Below are positions 6,035 through 13,377 of a stretch of 14,567 nucleotides of DNA, piece after piece (position 1 is the stretch's first letter; each line of letters opens with the position of its first letter). Position numbers and translations under genes: made by a program. Source of the DNA: UBA1231 sp045652765 (GTDB lineage Bacteria; Bacillota_I; Bacilli_A; ML615J-28; CAG-313). The stretch lies in NCBI GenBank assembly GCA_045652765.1, contig JAZOLG010000045.1, positions 1 through 14,567 of the forward strand. Reading direction: 5' to 3'. The notes below the pieces were generated by a model. It was given only the letters and a program-made list of their open reading frames with translations, ran no database searches and had not been told where the DNA came from.

Positions 6035-6092
6035 ATTCCTATTTATAGAGCTATATAAAGTATCATTAATGAAGTAATGAAACAGTAAGTAT

Positions 6093-6118
6093 GACTAGAT
6101 TTTAATCTGGTCTTTTTT
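6093..6118 (+). terminator. Terminator of the GNAT/kinase-like/DinB-like operon
   Basis: GACTAGAT (6093-6100), loop TTTA and ATCTGGTC (6105-6112) form an 8-bp stem with one wobble pair, followed by TTTTTT. Confidence 0.85.
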
Positions 6119-6190
6119 CTATTATTACATATTTTAAAAAAAATGCTATATAATATTATTAATGATGATATAAAAAATAACCTTAATTAA

Positions 6191-6219
6191 TTGACTATTC
6201 CCTTATTTTATGCTATAAT
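6191..6219 (+). promoter_or_regulatory. Promoter of the class II Fic gene
   Basis: TTGACT (6191-6196), a 17-nt spacer and TATAAT (6214-6219). The ribosome binding site GGAGGA lies at 6235-6240 and the ATG at 6248, so the leader is only about 20 nt. Confidence 0.85.
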
Positions 6220-6232
6220 TTAAGGGAATAGT
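6194..6232 (+). promoter_or_regulatory. Operator: 12-bp inverted repeat around the -10 box
   Basis: ACTATTCCCTTA (6194-6205) and TAAGGGAATAGT (6221-6232) are perfect inverted repeats separated by 15 nt that contain the TATAAT box. Bound protein would cover the core promoter. The downstream Fic protein carries a C-terminal winged-helix-like part, so autorepression is the simplest reading. The RNA could not form this hairpin in full because the left arm is upstream of transcription start. Confidence 0.7.
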
Positions 6233-6247
6233 TTGGAGGATAAGCCT

Positions 6248-7294
6248 ATGAGAACTTTTAATTACTCTAAAATTAAAGAAGAAAAATGGGATTCAGAAAT
6301 ACTTTCTTTAATTGCTGCAATATATAAAGAAGCAGGAAAACAAGAAATGTATTTAAAACAAAGACCTGAACAATTAGAAAAACTTGTTGAAATAGCTAAA
6401 ATCCAAAGTACTGAGGCATCTAATGCAATTGAAGGTATTGTAACTACTAATACAAGAATAAAACAATTAGTAACTGAAAAGACAACTCCAAAGAACAGAA
6501 ATGAACAAGAAATTGCGGGATATAGAGATGTATTAAATATTATTCATGAAAGTTTCGATACAATCCTAATTACAAAGAATTATATTTTACAACTTCATAA
6601 AATGCTATATAGTCACATGAATAACCCTATTGCAGGAAAAACTAAAACTGTTCAAAACTATATTAGCGTAACATATCCAGATGGACATGTAGAAACTTTA
6701 TTTACACCACTTAATCCTACTGATACACCTATTGCACTTGAAAATATTTGCAATGAATATAATAGAATAATTGGAAATATGGAAGTAGAGCCGTTAATTG
6801 CTATTCCTACTTTTATTCATGATTTTTTATGTATTCATCCATTTAATGATGGAAACGGTAGAATGAGTAGATTACTTACAACATTGTTATTATATAGATG
6901 TGGATTTTATGTTGGTAAGTATATTTCACTCGAAGCAAAAATTGCAAAAAATAAAGACCTATACTATGCTTCATTAAATGATTCACAACATAATTGGCAT
7001 GATGGTAAGGATAATAAAGTTCCATTTATTAAATATATATTAGGAACTATTCTTTCCGCATATAAAGATTTTGAAGAAAGATTTAATTTAATTGAAACAA
7101 AAAAATCTGCATTGGAAATAGTCAGAGAAGCAACTTATATTAAAATTGGAAAATTTACAAAACAAAATATAAAAGAATTATGTCCTTCTTTAAGCATTAG
7201 CTCAATTGAAGGGGCTTTACGAAAACTTATAGCTTTAGGTGAAATTAATAGAGCAGGTCAAGGAAAAAATATTTACTATTATAGAATCAAATAA
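6248..7294 (+). CDS. Class II Fic protein with winged-helix-like C-terminus
   Basis: The protein has 348 residues. The autoinhibitory helix motif SNAIEG (residues 58-63, matching [ST]xxxE[GN]) lies before the Fic core, which defines class II. The catalytic motif HPFNDGNGR is at 197-205, with the flap near NYISVTYPDGHVETLFTP. The last 65 residues (ALEIVREA..., FTKQNIKELCPSLSISSIEGALRKLIALGEINRAGQGKNIYYY) look like a winged helix-turn-helix. This is the widespread chromosomal Fic layout of about 350-380 residues; such enzymes AMPylate themselves or other proteins when the inhibitory Glu is displaced. The TTG at 6233 is in frame but precedes the ribosome binding site, so ATG 6248 is preferred. 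It is a single-gene unit, with its own operator and a terminator at 7314. Confidence 0.9.
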   Translation: MRTFNYSKIKEEKWDSEILSLIAAIYKEAGKQEMYLKQRPEQLEKLVEIAKIQSTEASNAIEGIVTTNTRIKQLVTEKTTPKNRNEQEIAGYRDVLNIIHESFDTILITKNYILQLHKMLYSHMNNPIAGKTKTVQNYISVTYPDGHVETLFTPLNPTDTPIALENICNEYNRIIGNMEVEPLIAIPTFIHDFLCIHPFNDGNGRMSRLLTTLLLYRCGFYVGKYISLEAKIAKNKDLYYASLNDSQHNWHDGKDNKVPFIKYILGTILSAYKDFEERFNLIETKKSALEIVREATYIKIGKFTKQNIKELCPSLSISSIEGALRKLIALGEINRAGQGKNIYYYRIK

Positions 7295-7313
7295 ATATCA
7301 TAGAAAAAATATA

Positions 7314-7347
7314 GGAACCAGAGCAAATTATCCTAGTTCCCTTTTTT
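7314..7347 (+). terminator. Terminator of the class II Fic gene
   Basis: GGAACCAG (7314-7321) pairs with CTAGTTCC (7333-7340), with one mismatch, and is followed by CTTTTTT (7341-7347). Confidence 0.8.
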
Positions 7348-7436
7348 ACGTCATAGATATAGGAGACTTATAGATTATTAATAAAATTATCGTGATGAAT
7401 AAAAAGATGTATTATGAAACATTTATATTTAAAGAC

Positions 7437-7461
7437 TAATAGTTGTATTTACAACTATTGG
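7437..7461. repeat. Hairpin AGTTGT-ATTT-ACAACT
   Basis: An 11-bp near-perfect stem (AATAGTTGT/ACAACTATT core) with a 4-nt loop and no T tract. It contains the same AGTTGT/ACAACT half-sites as the operators near 1847 and 2967, but with a 4-nt gap. It could be a protein site or an RNA hairpin at the edge of the fourth boundary. Confidence 0.45.
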
Positions 7462-7486
7462 AGACTGACCACGGACTCGAACCAAT
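7459..7486 (-). other. tRNA 3'-end-like fragment on the minus strand
   Basis: Read on the minus strand, the stretch contains GGTTCGAGTCC followed by GTGGTCAGTCTCCA. The loop TTCGAGT, five stem bases, seven acceptor bases, one discriminator and CCA fit the exact spacing of a tRNA 3' end. The outer T-stem pairs are poor and no upstream tRNA arms follow, because a terminator occupies that place. It is at most a remnant, such as an attachment-site scar. Confidence 0.3.
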
Positions 7487-7497
7487 AATATGCTAGT

Positions 7498-7528
7498 CTG
7501 GTTTGCCTTAAAAAACAAGCCAGTTTTT
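7498..7528 (+). terminator. Terminator at the fourth boundary
   Basis: CTGGTTTG (7498-7505) and CAAGCCAG (7516-7523) form an 8-bp stem with one wobble pair, followed by TTTTT. CTAGTC (7493-7498) directly precedes it, as in the other boundary elements, but ACCA is missing. Confidence 0.8.
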
Positions 7529-7529
7529 A

Positions 7530-7570
7530 ATTTTGTAGTAAATTTAGATATATGTGTTATAATTAAGTAA
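7530..7570 (+). repeat. Shared flank with TATAAT box, copy B
   Basis: Homologous to 2866-2907: 16 identical bases at the start and a TATAATTAAGTAA block. It shows that the fourth boundary is related to the second although its 36-nt core is not recognisable. Confidence 0.6.
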
Positions 7571-7573
7571 GAT

Positions 7574-7595
7574 TTTAAGCAAGATTTAAGCAAGA
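7574..7595 (+). repeat. Tandem 11-nt repeat
   Basis: TTTAAGCAAGA occurs twice without a gap, and a third diverged unit (TTAAGTAAGAT) lies just upstream. It lies in the long AT-rich leader of the surface lipoprotein gene. It could be a regulator site or a slippage product. Confidence 0.6.
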
Positions 7596-7621
7596 TAACT
7601 TTATTAATTTCTTTTATAGTG

Positions 7622-7643
7622 TATTATAAAATATTTTATAATA
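7622..7643. repeat. 22-nt AT palindrome
   Basis: A perfect palindrome centred between 7632 and 7633 (core AAAATATTTT), upstream of the TATAAT at 7669-7674. Its all-AT composition makes chance likely, but the position fits an operator. Confidence 0.35.
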
Positions 7644-7668
7644 TAATAATAAAAAACTAAAGATATAG

Positions 7669-7700
7669 TATAATTATATTAACAAGTATAGCGAAAGGAG
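7669..7700 (+). promoter_or_regulatory. -10 box and ribosome binding site of the GDPD lipoprotein gene
   Basis: TATAAT (7669-7674) has no good -35 at 17 nt. AAAGGAG (7694-7700) supports ATG 7709. The preceding 7348-7668 holds no gene I can support, only the hairpin, the fourth boundary and the repeats listed separately. Confidence 0.45.
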
Positions 7701-7708
7701 AAAGGAAA

Positions 7709-10700
7709 ATGAAAAAAACTATATTTAGTATGTTTTTATTGTCATTATTTGTTTTTCTAGCAAGTTGTACAGGTTTTAAACCATCCGCAACACTTACAAT
7801 AAAAACTGATAAGGTAGTTATGTATGAAGGAGATACATATGAAATTGAAGCAGTACTTGAAAATGCAGATAGTGAAATAATTTATACAGTAATTGAAGGA
7901 AATGAATTAGTTTCTTTAGAAGAAAATGTAGTGCTTGCACTGTCAGAAGGTTCTGCAAAAATCGAAATAACAGTAGTAGGTTATTCAAATTTGAAGAAAG
8001 AATTAACGGTTAATATTATGAAAAAGGAAATTGTTTCACATGAACACGTTATTTGTCCTACTTGTGGAAAATGTACATCAAGTGATTGTGATGGGAAACA
8101 AGAAGATAAATGTTTAGGACATAATGTAGTTGATGACAATATAAAACCAGTTATTAAACTGATTGAAGATTCTAAGAAAGATATTACTTTAAATTGGAAT
8201 AAAGAAGCAACAAGAGAATTTTTAATGGATGGCATTATTGCAATCGATGACATTGATGGTGATATAACAAGTAAAGTTAAAATTACACATCAAATTAACA
8301 ATAGACAGTATGGTACATATACAGTTTTATATGAAGTAAGTGATAATGCTGGTAATGTGGCATCATTTGAAAGAACAGTTGAAGTAGTATGGGATTATGC
8401 TGTTCAATTTATTGGTCACCAAGGTTCGTATTATGGTGTTCCTAATAGTGAAGCTGCATTTTTATATGCTGCAAAAATATTACAATATCAAGCATTAGAA
8501 ACTGACGTTAAACAAACTAAAGATGGGGTGTTTGTATGTTGTCATGATGATACATTTGGAGGACTTAACATTGCAAGTACCAATTGGGCAGATTTAAAAA
8601 ATATTGTTGTTGATTCTAGTAGAACTGCTGGATATCCTAGTCAATATGGAGAAATGCCTGGTAATGGTAAATATACATCAAAGATTTGTACACTAGAAAG
8701 ATATCTAGAAATTTGTAAAGAGTATGGTATAATTGCGGTTATTGAATTAAAAGGATCACCTGGTATTTCTAATAGCGATCAATCAAGAATGCCAGAACTT
8801 ATGGCTTTAATTGAAAAAGTAGGTATGTTAGACCAAACTATCTTTTTAGCAAGTGCTTATAATTGTCTAATTTGGGTTAAACAAAATGGTTATGATTATA
8901 TTCCATGCCAATACTTAGTTGACTCATTTGCTTCAGAAACAGTTTTTAATAGATGTAAAACTTATGGATTAGATGTTAGTGGCTGTGTTACATATGGAAA
9001 TGGTCAAAATGAAAATACAGCAGAATGGGTTGCAAGATATCAAGATGCTGGTATCAAAGTTTCAACATATACATTTACTCAATATAGTGATTATAAAGAT
9101 GTTCAAAAATGGATTAATATTGGAGTAGATTTCGTAACAGTTGACTGGCATAGTATGCACAAATTAAATTTACCAGATAATAAAGATATTTTGTATCATA
9201 CAGTTAAATTTTATGATGATGAAAACAATTTAATAAAAGAAGTGAAAGTTCGTGATGGGCGAGCTGCTGCATCACCTATAGCTCCTGAAAAACTTGGTTA
9301 TAAATTTAGTGGTTGGAGTGAATCAATAAATAATGTAACAAGCGATATGATAGTTAACGCTCAGTATGATTTAGTTGAATACAAAATTACATATGACTCG
9401 AATTTATATGTTGTAAATAAATCAACTTGGTCAACAAAAGAAGAATTTGTTAATGATTTTTATAATGATCTATTTGACTGGTTAGTTGCGAATGCCGATA
9501 ATTTACCAAACGTAACAGTGGAAAATGGTAGTTATAAAATTTATGTAAATTCAACAGAATATGGAAGTTGTACAGTATCCAGTGCACAAGATATTAAAGA
9601 CTTATATGTTTACACGTTTGAACGTACTTTCGCAACTTTGATATATAAACCAATTGAAGGAACTAATTCTTATGATTATGTTCCGGAAATAGATAGTAAT
9701 TATTTCTTAAATACTGAACCATATCGTACAAAATATATTGAGTGTAATAAGTACTTTTTAAAAGCTATGGAAGCAGCTTATCCAAGCTATAGTTTTACAT
9801 ATCACCACGCTTCAAATAATCGTGTTCAAATTTTCTTTAGATTCCATCAATGGTGTAATGGATCTGCAATTAGTGCATTTAATAACTATCCTGCAAAAAA
9901 TATAGTTAAATATTTAGTTGGTATAACTGCAACAATGCCTACAGATTATATTACATATACAATCGAAGATGAATTTACATTACCTATTCCTAGTGCTTCT
10001 ATTCAATTCCTTGGATGGTATTTAAATCACGAAGGAACTGGCAATCAAGTTTTAAAAATTAACAAAGGAACAACAGGCGACATTATTTTATACGCAAAAT
10101 GGGAAGAAGTAGAAATGCCTGATATTTATTCTAAAATAAATTATGAACTTGATGGTGGAACAAATCATGAAAATAATCCAACAAATTACTTAGAAGGTAT
10201 TTCAACTATGTTATACCCTGCTGAAAAACCTGGATATATATTTTTAGGTTGGTCAAAAGATAAAGATAGTAATTCATACATTAAATCTATTAGTGAATTA
10301 ACAAGTGGTGAAATTACTCTTTACGCAAATTATGACTTTGCAAAATACTCAATTAGTTATGATTTACAAGGTGGAGAATGGGGAAATAAAGCTGAATTTG
10401 CTGGCACTCCAATAACTTCTATTAATACAACTGCTAAAGATAATTACTGGGGTGGCGCATATCTTAATAATATTTTCTTAAATCATGTATCAAGTGATCC
10501 TGCTGCTGTTTGGTCATTTAGAGTAGGTATTGGATATAGTGAACAAATGGGTATATATTCTGTAATTAGTATTGCAGATTCAGGTGATACATTTGATGAA
10601 ACAGGTGTAGAATATGTAATTACAATTTCATCATCACATAGTCAATATGAATCAACTAAAGAATTTAGATCTAAGGTTCAAGTTGGACAAGGTGTAAGAT

Positions 10701-10951
10701 TTAATGGTGATCCAGCTACTGGAATTACAACCATAGAATTTTTTGATAAATCGGCGATTTCTGGTGGAATTGTAGATAATTATATTGAAGAATATACAAT
10801 TGCTACACTTCCAACTTTACTTCCTATACCAAAACTAGAAGGTAAAGTATTTGTTGGTTGGGCTTTATCTAATACGTCTAATGAAACGTTTACTACTTTA
10901 CCAACTGATATAATGGGTGATGTAATATTATACGCTATATTTAGTGAATAG
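7709..10951 (+). CDS. Large surface lipoprotein with GDPD domain and Listeria-Bacteroides repeats
   Basis: The protein has 1080 residues. The signal peptide ends in the lipobox LASC (Cys20), so it is lipid-anchored on the outer face. Domains in order: BIG_2-like Ig (about 27-105); Cys/His knuckle with CPTCGKC and KCLGH (111-138); DUF5011-like Ig (about 145-227); glycerophosphodiester phosphodiesterase barrel (232-482) with H237 (GHQG), E264, D266, H279 and IELKG at 345-349; Listeria-Bacteroides (Flg_new) repeats to the end. H237 is followed by Gln where the family usually has Arg, so catalysis may be altered. Repeats 2 and 4 are split by segments at about 569-744 and 891-1026. The enzyme would act on glycerophosphodiesters or teichoic-acid-like polymers; this is inference. 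There is no cell-wall sorting motif. It is a single-gene unit with a terminator at 10970. Confidence 0.88.
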   Translation: MKKTIFSMFLLSLFVFLASCTGFKPSATLTIKTDKVVMYEGDTYEIEAVLENADSEIIYTVIEGNELVSLEENVVLALSEGSAKIEITVVGYSNLKKELTVNIMKKEIVSHEHVICPTCGKCTSSDCDGKQEDKCLGHNVVDDNIKPVIKLIEDSKKDITLNWNKEATREFLMDGIIAIDDIDGDITSKVKITHQINNRQYGTYTVLYEVSDNAGNVASFERTVEVVWDYAVQFIGHQGSYYGVPNSEAAFLYAAKILQYQALETDVKQTKDGVFVCCHDDTFGGLNIASTNWADLKNIVVDSSRTAGYPSQYGEMPGNGKYTSKICTLERYLEICKEYGIIAVIELKGSPGISNSDQSRMPELMALIEKVGMLDQTIFLASAYNCLIWVKQNGYDYIPCQYLVDSFASETVFNRCKTYGLDVSGCVTYGNGQNENTAEWVARYQDAGIKVSTYTFTQYSDYKDVQKWINIGVDFVTVDWHSMHKLNLPDNKDILYHTVKFYDDENNLIKEVKVRDGRAAASPIAPEKLGYKFSGWSESINNVTSDMIVNAQYDLVEYKITYDSNLYVVNKSTWSTKEEFVNDFYNDLFDWLVANADNLPNVTVENGSYKIYVNSTEYGSCTVSSAQDIKDLYVYTFERTFATLIYKPIEGTNSYDYVPEIDSNYFLNTEPYRTKYIECNKYFLKAMEAAYPSYSFTYHHASNNRVQIFFRFHQWCNGSAISAFNNYPAKNIVKYLVGITATMPTDYITYTIEDEFTLPIPSASIQFLGWYLNHEGTGNQVLKINKGTTGDIILYAKWEEVEMPDIYSKINYELDGGTNHENNPTNYLEGISTMLYPAEKPGYIFLGWSKDKDSNSYIKSISELTSGEITLYANYDFAKYSISYDLQGGEWGNKAEFAGTPITSINTTAKDNYWGGAYLNNIFLNHVSSDPAAVWSFRVGIGYSEQMGIYSVISIADSGDTFDETGVEYVITISSSHSQYESTKEFRSKVQVGQGVRFNGDPATGITTIEFFDKSAISGGIVDNYIEEYTIATLPTLLPIPKLEGKVFVGWALSNTSNETFTTLPTDIMGDVILYAIFSE

Positions 10952-10969
10952 TAGTAGATTATAAAAGTG

Positions 10970-10998
10970 AAAGTCTCAGTTATAAAACTGAGACTTTT
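10970..10998 (+). terminator. Strong terminator after the GDPD lipoprotein gene
   Basis: AAAGTCTCAGTT (10970-10981), loop ATAA and AACTGAGACTTT (10986-10997) form a perfect 12-bp stem. T-rich TTATTAATT follows. The A's before the stem mean it may also work on the other strand. Confidence 0.85.
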
Positions 10999-11021
10999 AT
11001 TAATTAAAAAAGATAACTTAA

Positions 11022-11050
11022 TTGCTTTCAAAAACTTAATGTATTATAAT
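11022..11050 (+). promoter_or_regulatory. Promoter of the radical SAM operon
   Basis: TTGCTT (11022-11027), a 17-nt spacer and TATAAT (11045-11050). The leader to the ATG is about 43 nt, with GGAGGA at 11089-11094. No other convincing promoter appears before the end of the window, so it probably serves the whole gene run. Confidence 0.75.
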
Positions 11051-11099
11051 ATAACAAAGATGTTATTGAAATATATATATTTATTAATGGAGGACAAGT

Positions 11100-12440
11100 A
11101 TGAAATTAAATCAATATTTAAAAACTTGTAATCAAATTTATCATTTGACACTAGATCCAAAAGAACAAAGTGTAATTCGAATACATTTGATTCCACCTAA
11201 AAAATTAAAACAAAATATTCCATGGGTGGTAATTTTAAATGGTTATTATATTTTACCACTTCAAACTGGTTGGGCTATCTTATTAAAAGAATTTATTAAT
11301 GTTGTTTCAAGTGATGAAGGAAAGTTTTTATCAGTTGAACATTATATAGAAAAAGCTACCCAAAAAGCAAAAGAAGTTTTCCCTAAAGCACCATTATCTT
11401 TAATGCGAGATGATTTAGAAGAAATTTTAGCTACTTTTAAAGCTATAGTTACAAAAGGTAAAGTTTCAGCTAATATTGGTCTTATGACTTTTAAAGAATA
11501 TCGAAAATTTATGAATGCGCCTCATAGAATGGATTTGATGATTTCCTCTATGGAAAAGAATGGTTGCTGGAACTGTAATCAAAAATGTCTACATTGTTAT
11601 GCTAGTGGAGAAAAATTAAGTAGTGTTGATGAACTTACAACAAAAGAGTGGAAACAAGTTATTGACAAACTAAAAGCCACAATGGTACCACAATTAACTT
11701 TTACTGGTGGTGAACCAACAATAAGAGATGATTTAGTTGAACTTGTTGAACATGCAAAATGGTTTGTAACAAGACTTAATACTAATGGAATTTTATTAAG
11801 TAAAAGCCTATGTGAAGAACTTTATAATGCTAGTTTAGACAGTGTACAAATAACTTTCTATTCAAATAATCCAGCTCTTCATAACATGTTAGTAGGTGGA
11901 AATCATTTTCTTCAAACAGTCGAAGGAATTAAAAATGCAATTAACGCTAATTTAGATGTAAGTTGTAATACACCCCTTTGTAGTATTAATAAAAATTATG
12001 TTGAAACAATTCGTTTCTTGCAAAGTTTAGGTGTTAAGTATTTTTCCGCAAGCGGATTAATACCATCTGGCAATGCTAAAAATGAAGATTCAGAAATAAC
12101 AAAGTTATCTAAAGAAGAGATTACTAATATCATTAAAGAAGCATATGAATATTGTAAAGAAAACGACTTAGAATTATCATTTACATCACCTGGATGGATT
12201 GATGATAATGAACTTAAAAAAATGAAAATGGTTACTCCAAGTTGTGGTGCATGTTTATCAAATATGGCAGTTGCGCCTAACGGAGAGGTTATTCCTTGTC
12301 AATCATGGTTATTTGAAGATGGCCTCGGTAATATTTTAAATGATGACTGGAAAAAGATTTGGAATCATAAAGAATGTAAGAAAAGACGAAAATTTTCCTC
12401 TAAAAATAGTCAAGTATGTCCACTAGGGAAGGTGAAATAA
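11100..12440 (+). CDS. Radical SAM/SPASM enzyme, putative peptide-modifying maturase
   Basis: The protein has 446 residues. The N-terminal region (about 1-145, with IPWVVILNGYYILPLQTGW) is a leader region found in some radical SAM maturases and could be a PqqD/RRE-like substrate-recognition part. The radical SAM core follows, with CNQKCLHCY (Cys159, 163, 166) holding the SAM-binding 4Fe-4S cluster, and FTGGEPTIRDDL (201-212). The C-terminal SPASM-like region has Cys382, Cys385, Cys400, Cys426 and Cys440, with NMAVAPNGEVIPCQSW typical of auxiliary cluster binding. SPASM enzymes commonly modify ribosomal peptides, for example by thioether or carbon-carbon links. The TAA overlaps the next ATG by one base, so both proteins are made together. 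The Cys-rich tail of that neighbour is the obvious candidate substrate. No other substrate gene is visible. Confidence 0.88.
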   Translation: MKLNQYLKTCNQIYHLTLDPKEQSVIRIHLIPPKKLKQNIPWVVILNGYYILPLQTGWAILLKEFINVVSSDEGKFLSVEHYIEKATQKAKEVFPKAPLSLMRDDLEEILATFKAIVTKGKVSANIGLMTFKEYRKFMNAPHRMDLMISSMEKNGCWNCNQKCLHCYASGEKLSSVDELTTKEWKQVIDKLKATMVPQLTFTGGEPTIRDDLVELVEHAKWFVTRLNTNGILLSKSLCEELYNASLDSVQITFYSNNPALHNMLVGGNHFLQTVEGIKNAINANLDVSCNTPLCSINKNYVETIRFLQSLGVKYFSASGLIPSGNAKNEDSEITKLSKEEITNIIKEAYEYCKENDLELSFTSPGWIDDNELKKMKMVTPSCGACLSNMAVAPNGEVIPCQSWLFEDGLGNILNDDWKKIWNHKECKKRRKFSSKNSQVCPLGKVK

Positions 12441-13366
12441 TGAAAAAAATATTTATTATATTAGTAATGATTTTATCATTTACCCTTATTAGTTGTGAGG
12501 AAACTTTTGCTCCACTTGATAAAATCCATGAATATACTATTGTAGTTGATCCAAATAATGATGGAACACTTAGTATGAAATACTATTTAAAATGGGAAGT
12601 TTTAGAAGAAGGAAGTGGTGGAGTTGATTTCATTACCGTAGGTGTTGCAAATAGATTTGTTGATGACATTAAAGGTTTATCAGGAAATATTAAAGATATT
12701 GAATATTCATCCGAAGATGGCTCTACTATTAGAATAGATTTTAAAAATACTTATCACGAAGGTGATGTTTTTGATGTTGTCTTTAGTTTTACACAAAAAA
12801 GAATATTTAATATTAAAGGTGATGAAGTTCAATATTCATTTCAACCTGGTTGGTTTGAAGAAATTCAAGTTAAAAAACTTACGGTATATTGGAAGAGTTC
12901 TAATGTTATAAAAAATAATGCTACAAGTGCTGAAAGCGATTATTTAAAATGGGAAACTGCTTTAGATTATGGTGAAACAATAAAAGTTAATTTAGTTTAC
13001 AATAAAGATCATTTTCCTAAATTAAATCCTAAAGAAGATTACAGTTCACAAACTGTGAATCCATTATTCATTATAATTTTCTTTAGTGCAATAATTGCAT
13101 TTGTTATTATAGTTGCAATTATTAGTCGTATAACTGCTGACAAATATCAAACATGTCGTGGCTTTTCTGGTCATATTCATCATCATCATTTCTATTTTGG
13201 CCGTCATCATGGCTACCGTAAAAGTGGTAAAGTAATTACTCCACCTAATAGTGGAGGACATGGTGTTCATGGTGGTAGTTGTGCTTGTGCATGTGCATGT
13301 GCTTGTGCGGGTGGTGGAAGAGCAGGATGTAGCCGAAAAGACTTTAATAATTATTTAAAATATTAA
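12440..13366 (+). CDS. Lipoprotein with TM segment and His/Cys-rich cytosolic tail, candidate radical SAM substrate
   Basis: The protein has 308 residues. The lipobox LISC gives Cys19 as the anchor. An extracytoplasmic beta-rich domain (20-208) resembles the N-terminal part of DUF2207-type membrane proteins (YTIVVDPNNDGTLSMKYYL). A TM helix (about 209-229) is followed by R, K and R, placing the tail in the cytosol. The tail has HIHHHHFYFGRHHGY (245-259), a Gly/His linker, then SCACACACACAGGGRAGCS (280-298) and a short KDFNNYLKY end. Five Cys alternate with Ala (281-289) and a sixth is at 297. Start ATG 12440 overlaps the TAA of the radical SAM gene (TAATG) with GGTGA upstream; the ATG at 12416 is in frame but lies inside that gene. 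The tail may be modified by the partner enzyme or bind metal; both are inference. I do not recognise a named family with confidence. Confidence 0.8.
   Translation: MKKIFIILVMILSFTLISCEETFAPLDKIHEYTIVVDPNNDGTLSMKYYLKWEVLEEGSGGVDFITVGVANRFVDDIKGLSGNIKDIEYSSEDGSTIRIDFKNTYHEGDVFDVVFSFTQKRIFNIKGDEVQYSFQPGWFEEIQVKKLTVYWKSSNVIKNNATSAESDYLKWETALDYGETIKVNLVYNKDHFPKLNPKEDYSSQTVNPLFIIIFFSAIIAFVIIVAIISRITADKYQTCRGFSGHIHHHHFYFGRHHGYRKSGKVITPPNSGGHGVHGGSCACACACACAGGGRAGCSRKDFNNYLKY
13280..13309 (+). repeat. Five tandem TGTGCN hexamers coding (Cys-Ala)5
   Basis: Five in-frame Cys-Ala codon pairs use TGT for every Cys and GCT or GCA/GCG for Ala, so the third Ala position varies. Such a repeat can expand or shrink in steps of one Cys-Ala pair. 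The varied Ala codons suggest selection has kept the protein pattern rather than a recent slip. Confidence 0.85.
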
Positions 13367-13377
13367 TACATTGGCAT

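Noticed and set aside
7395..7439. Small reading frame of 14 codons (MNKKMYY...) in the gap before the lipoprotein
   Set aside because: Very short and without a ribosome binding site.
12416..12439. Upstream start adding eight residues to the Cys-tail lipoprotein
   Set aside because: It would place charged residues before a standard lipoprotein signal peptide and lies inside the radical SAM gene. ATG 12440 has its own GGTGA and the TAATG overlap.
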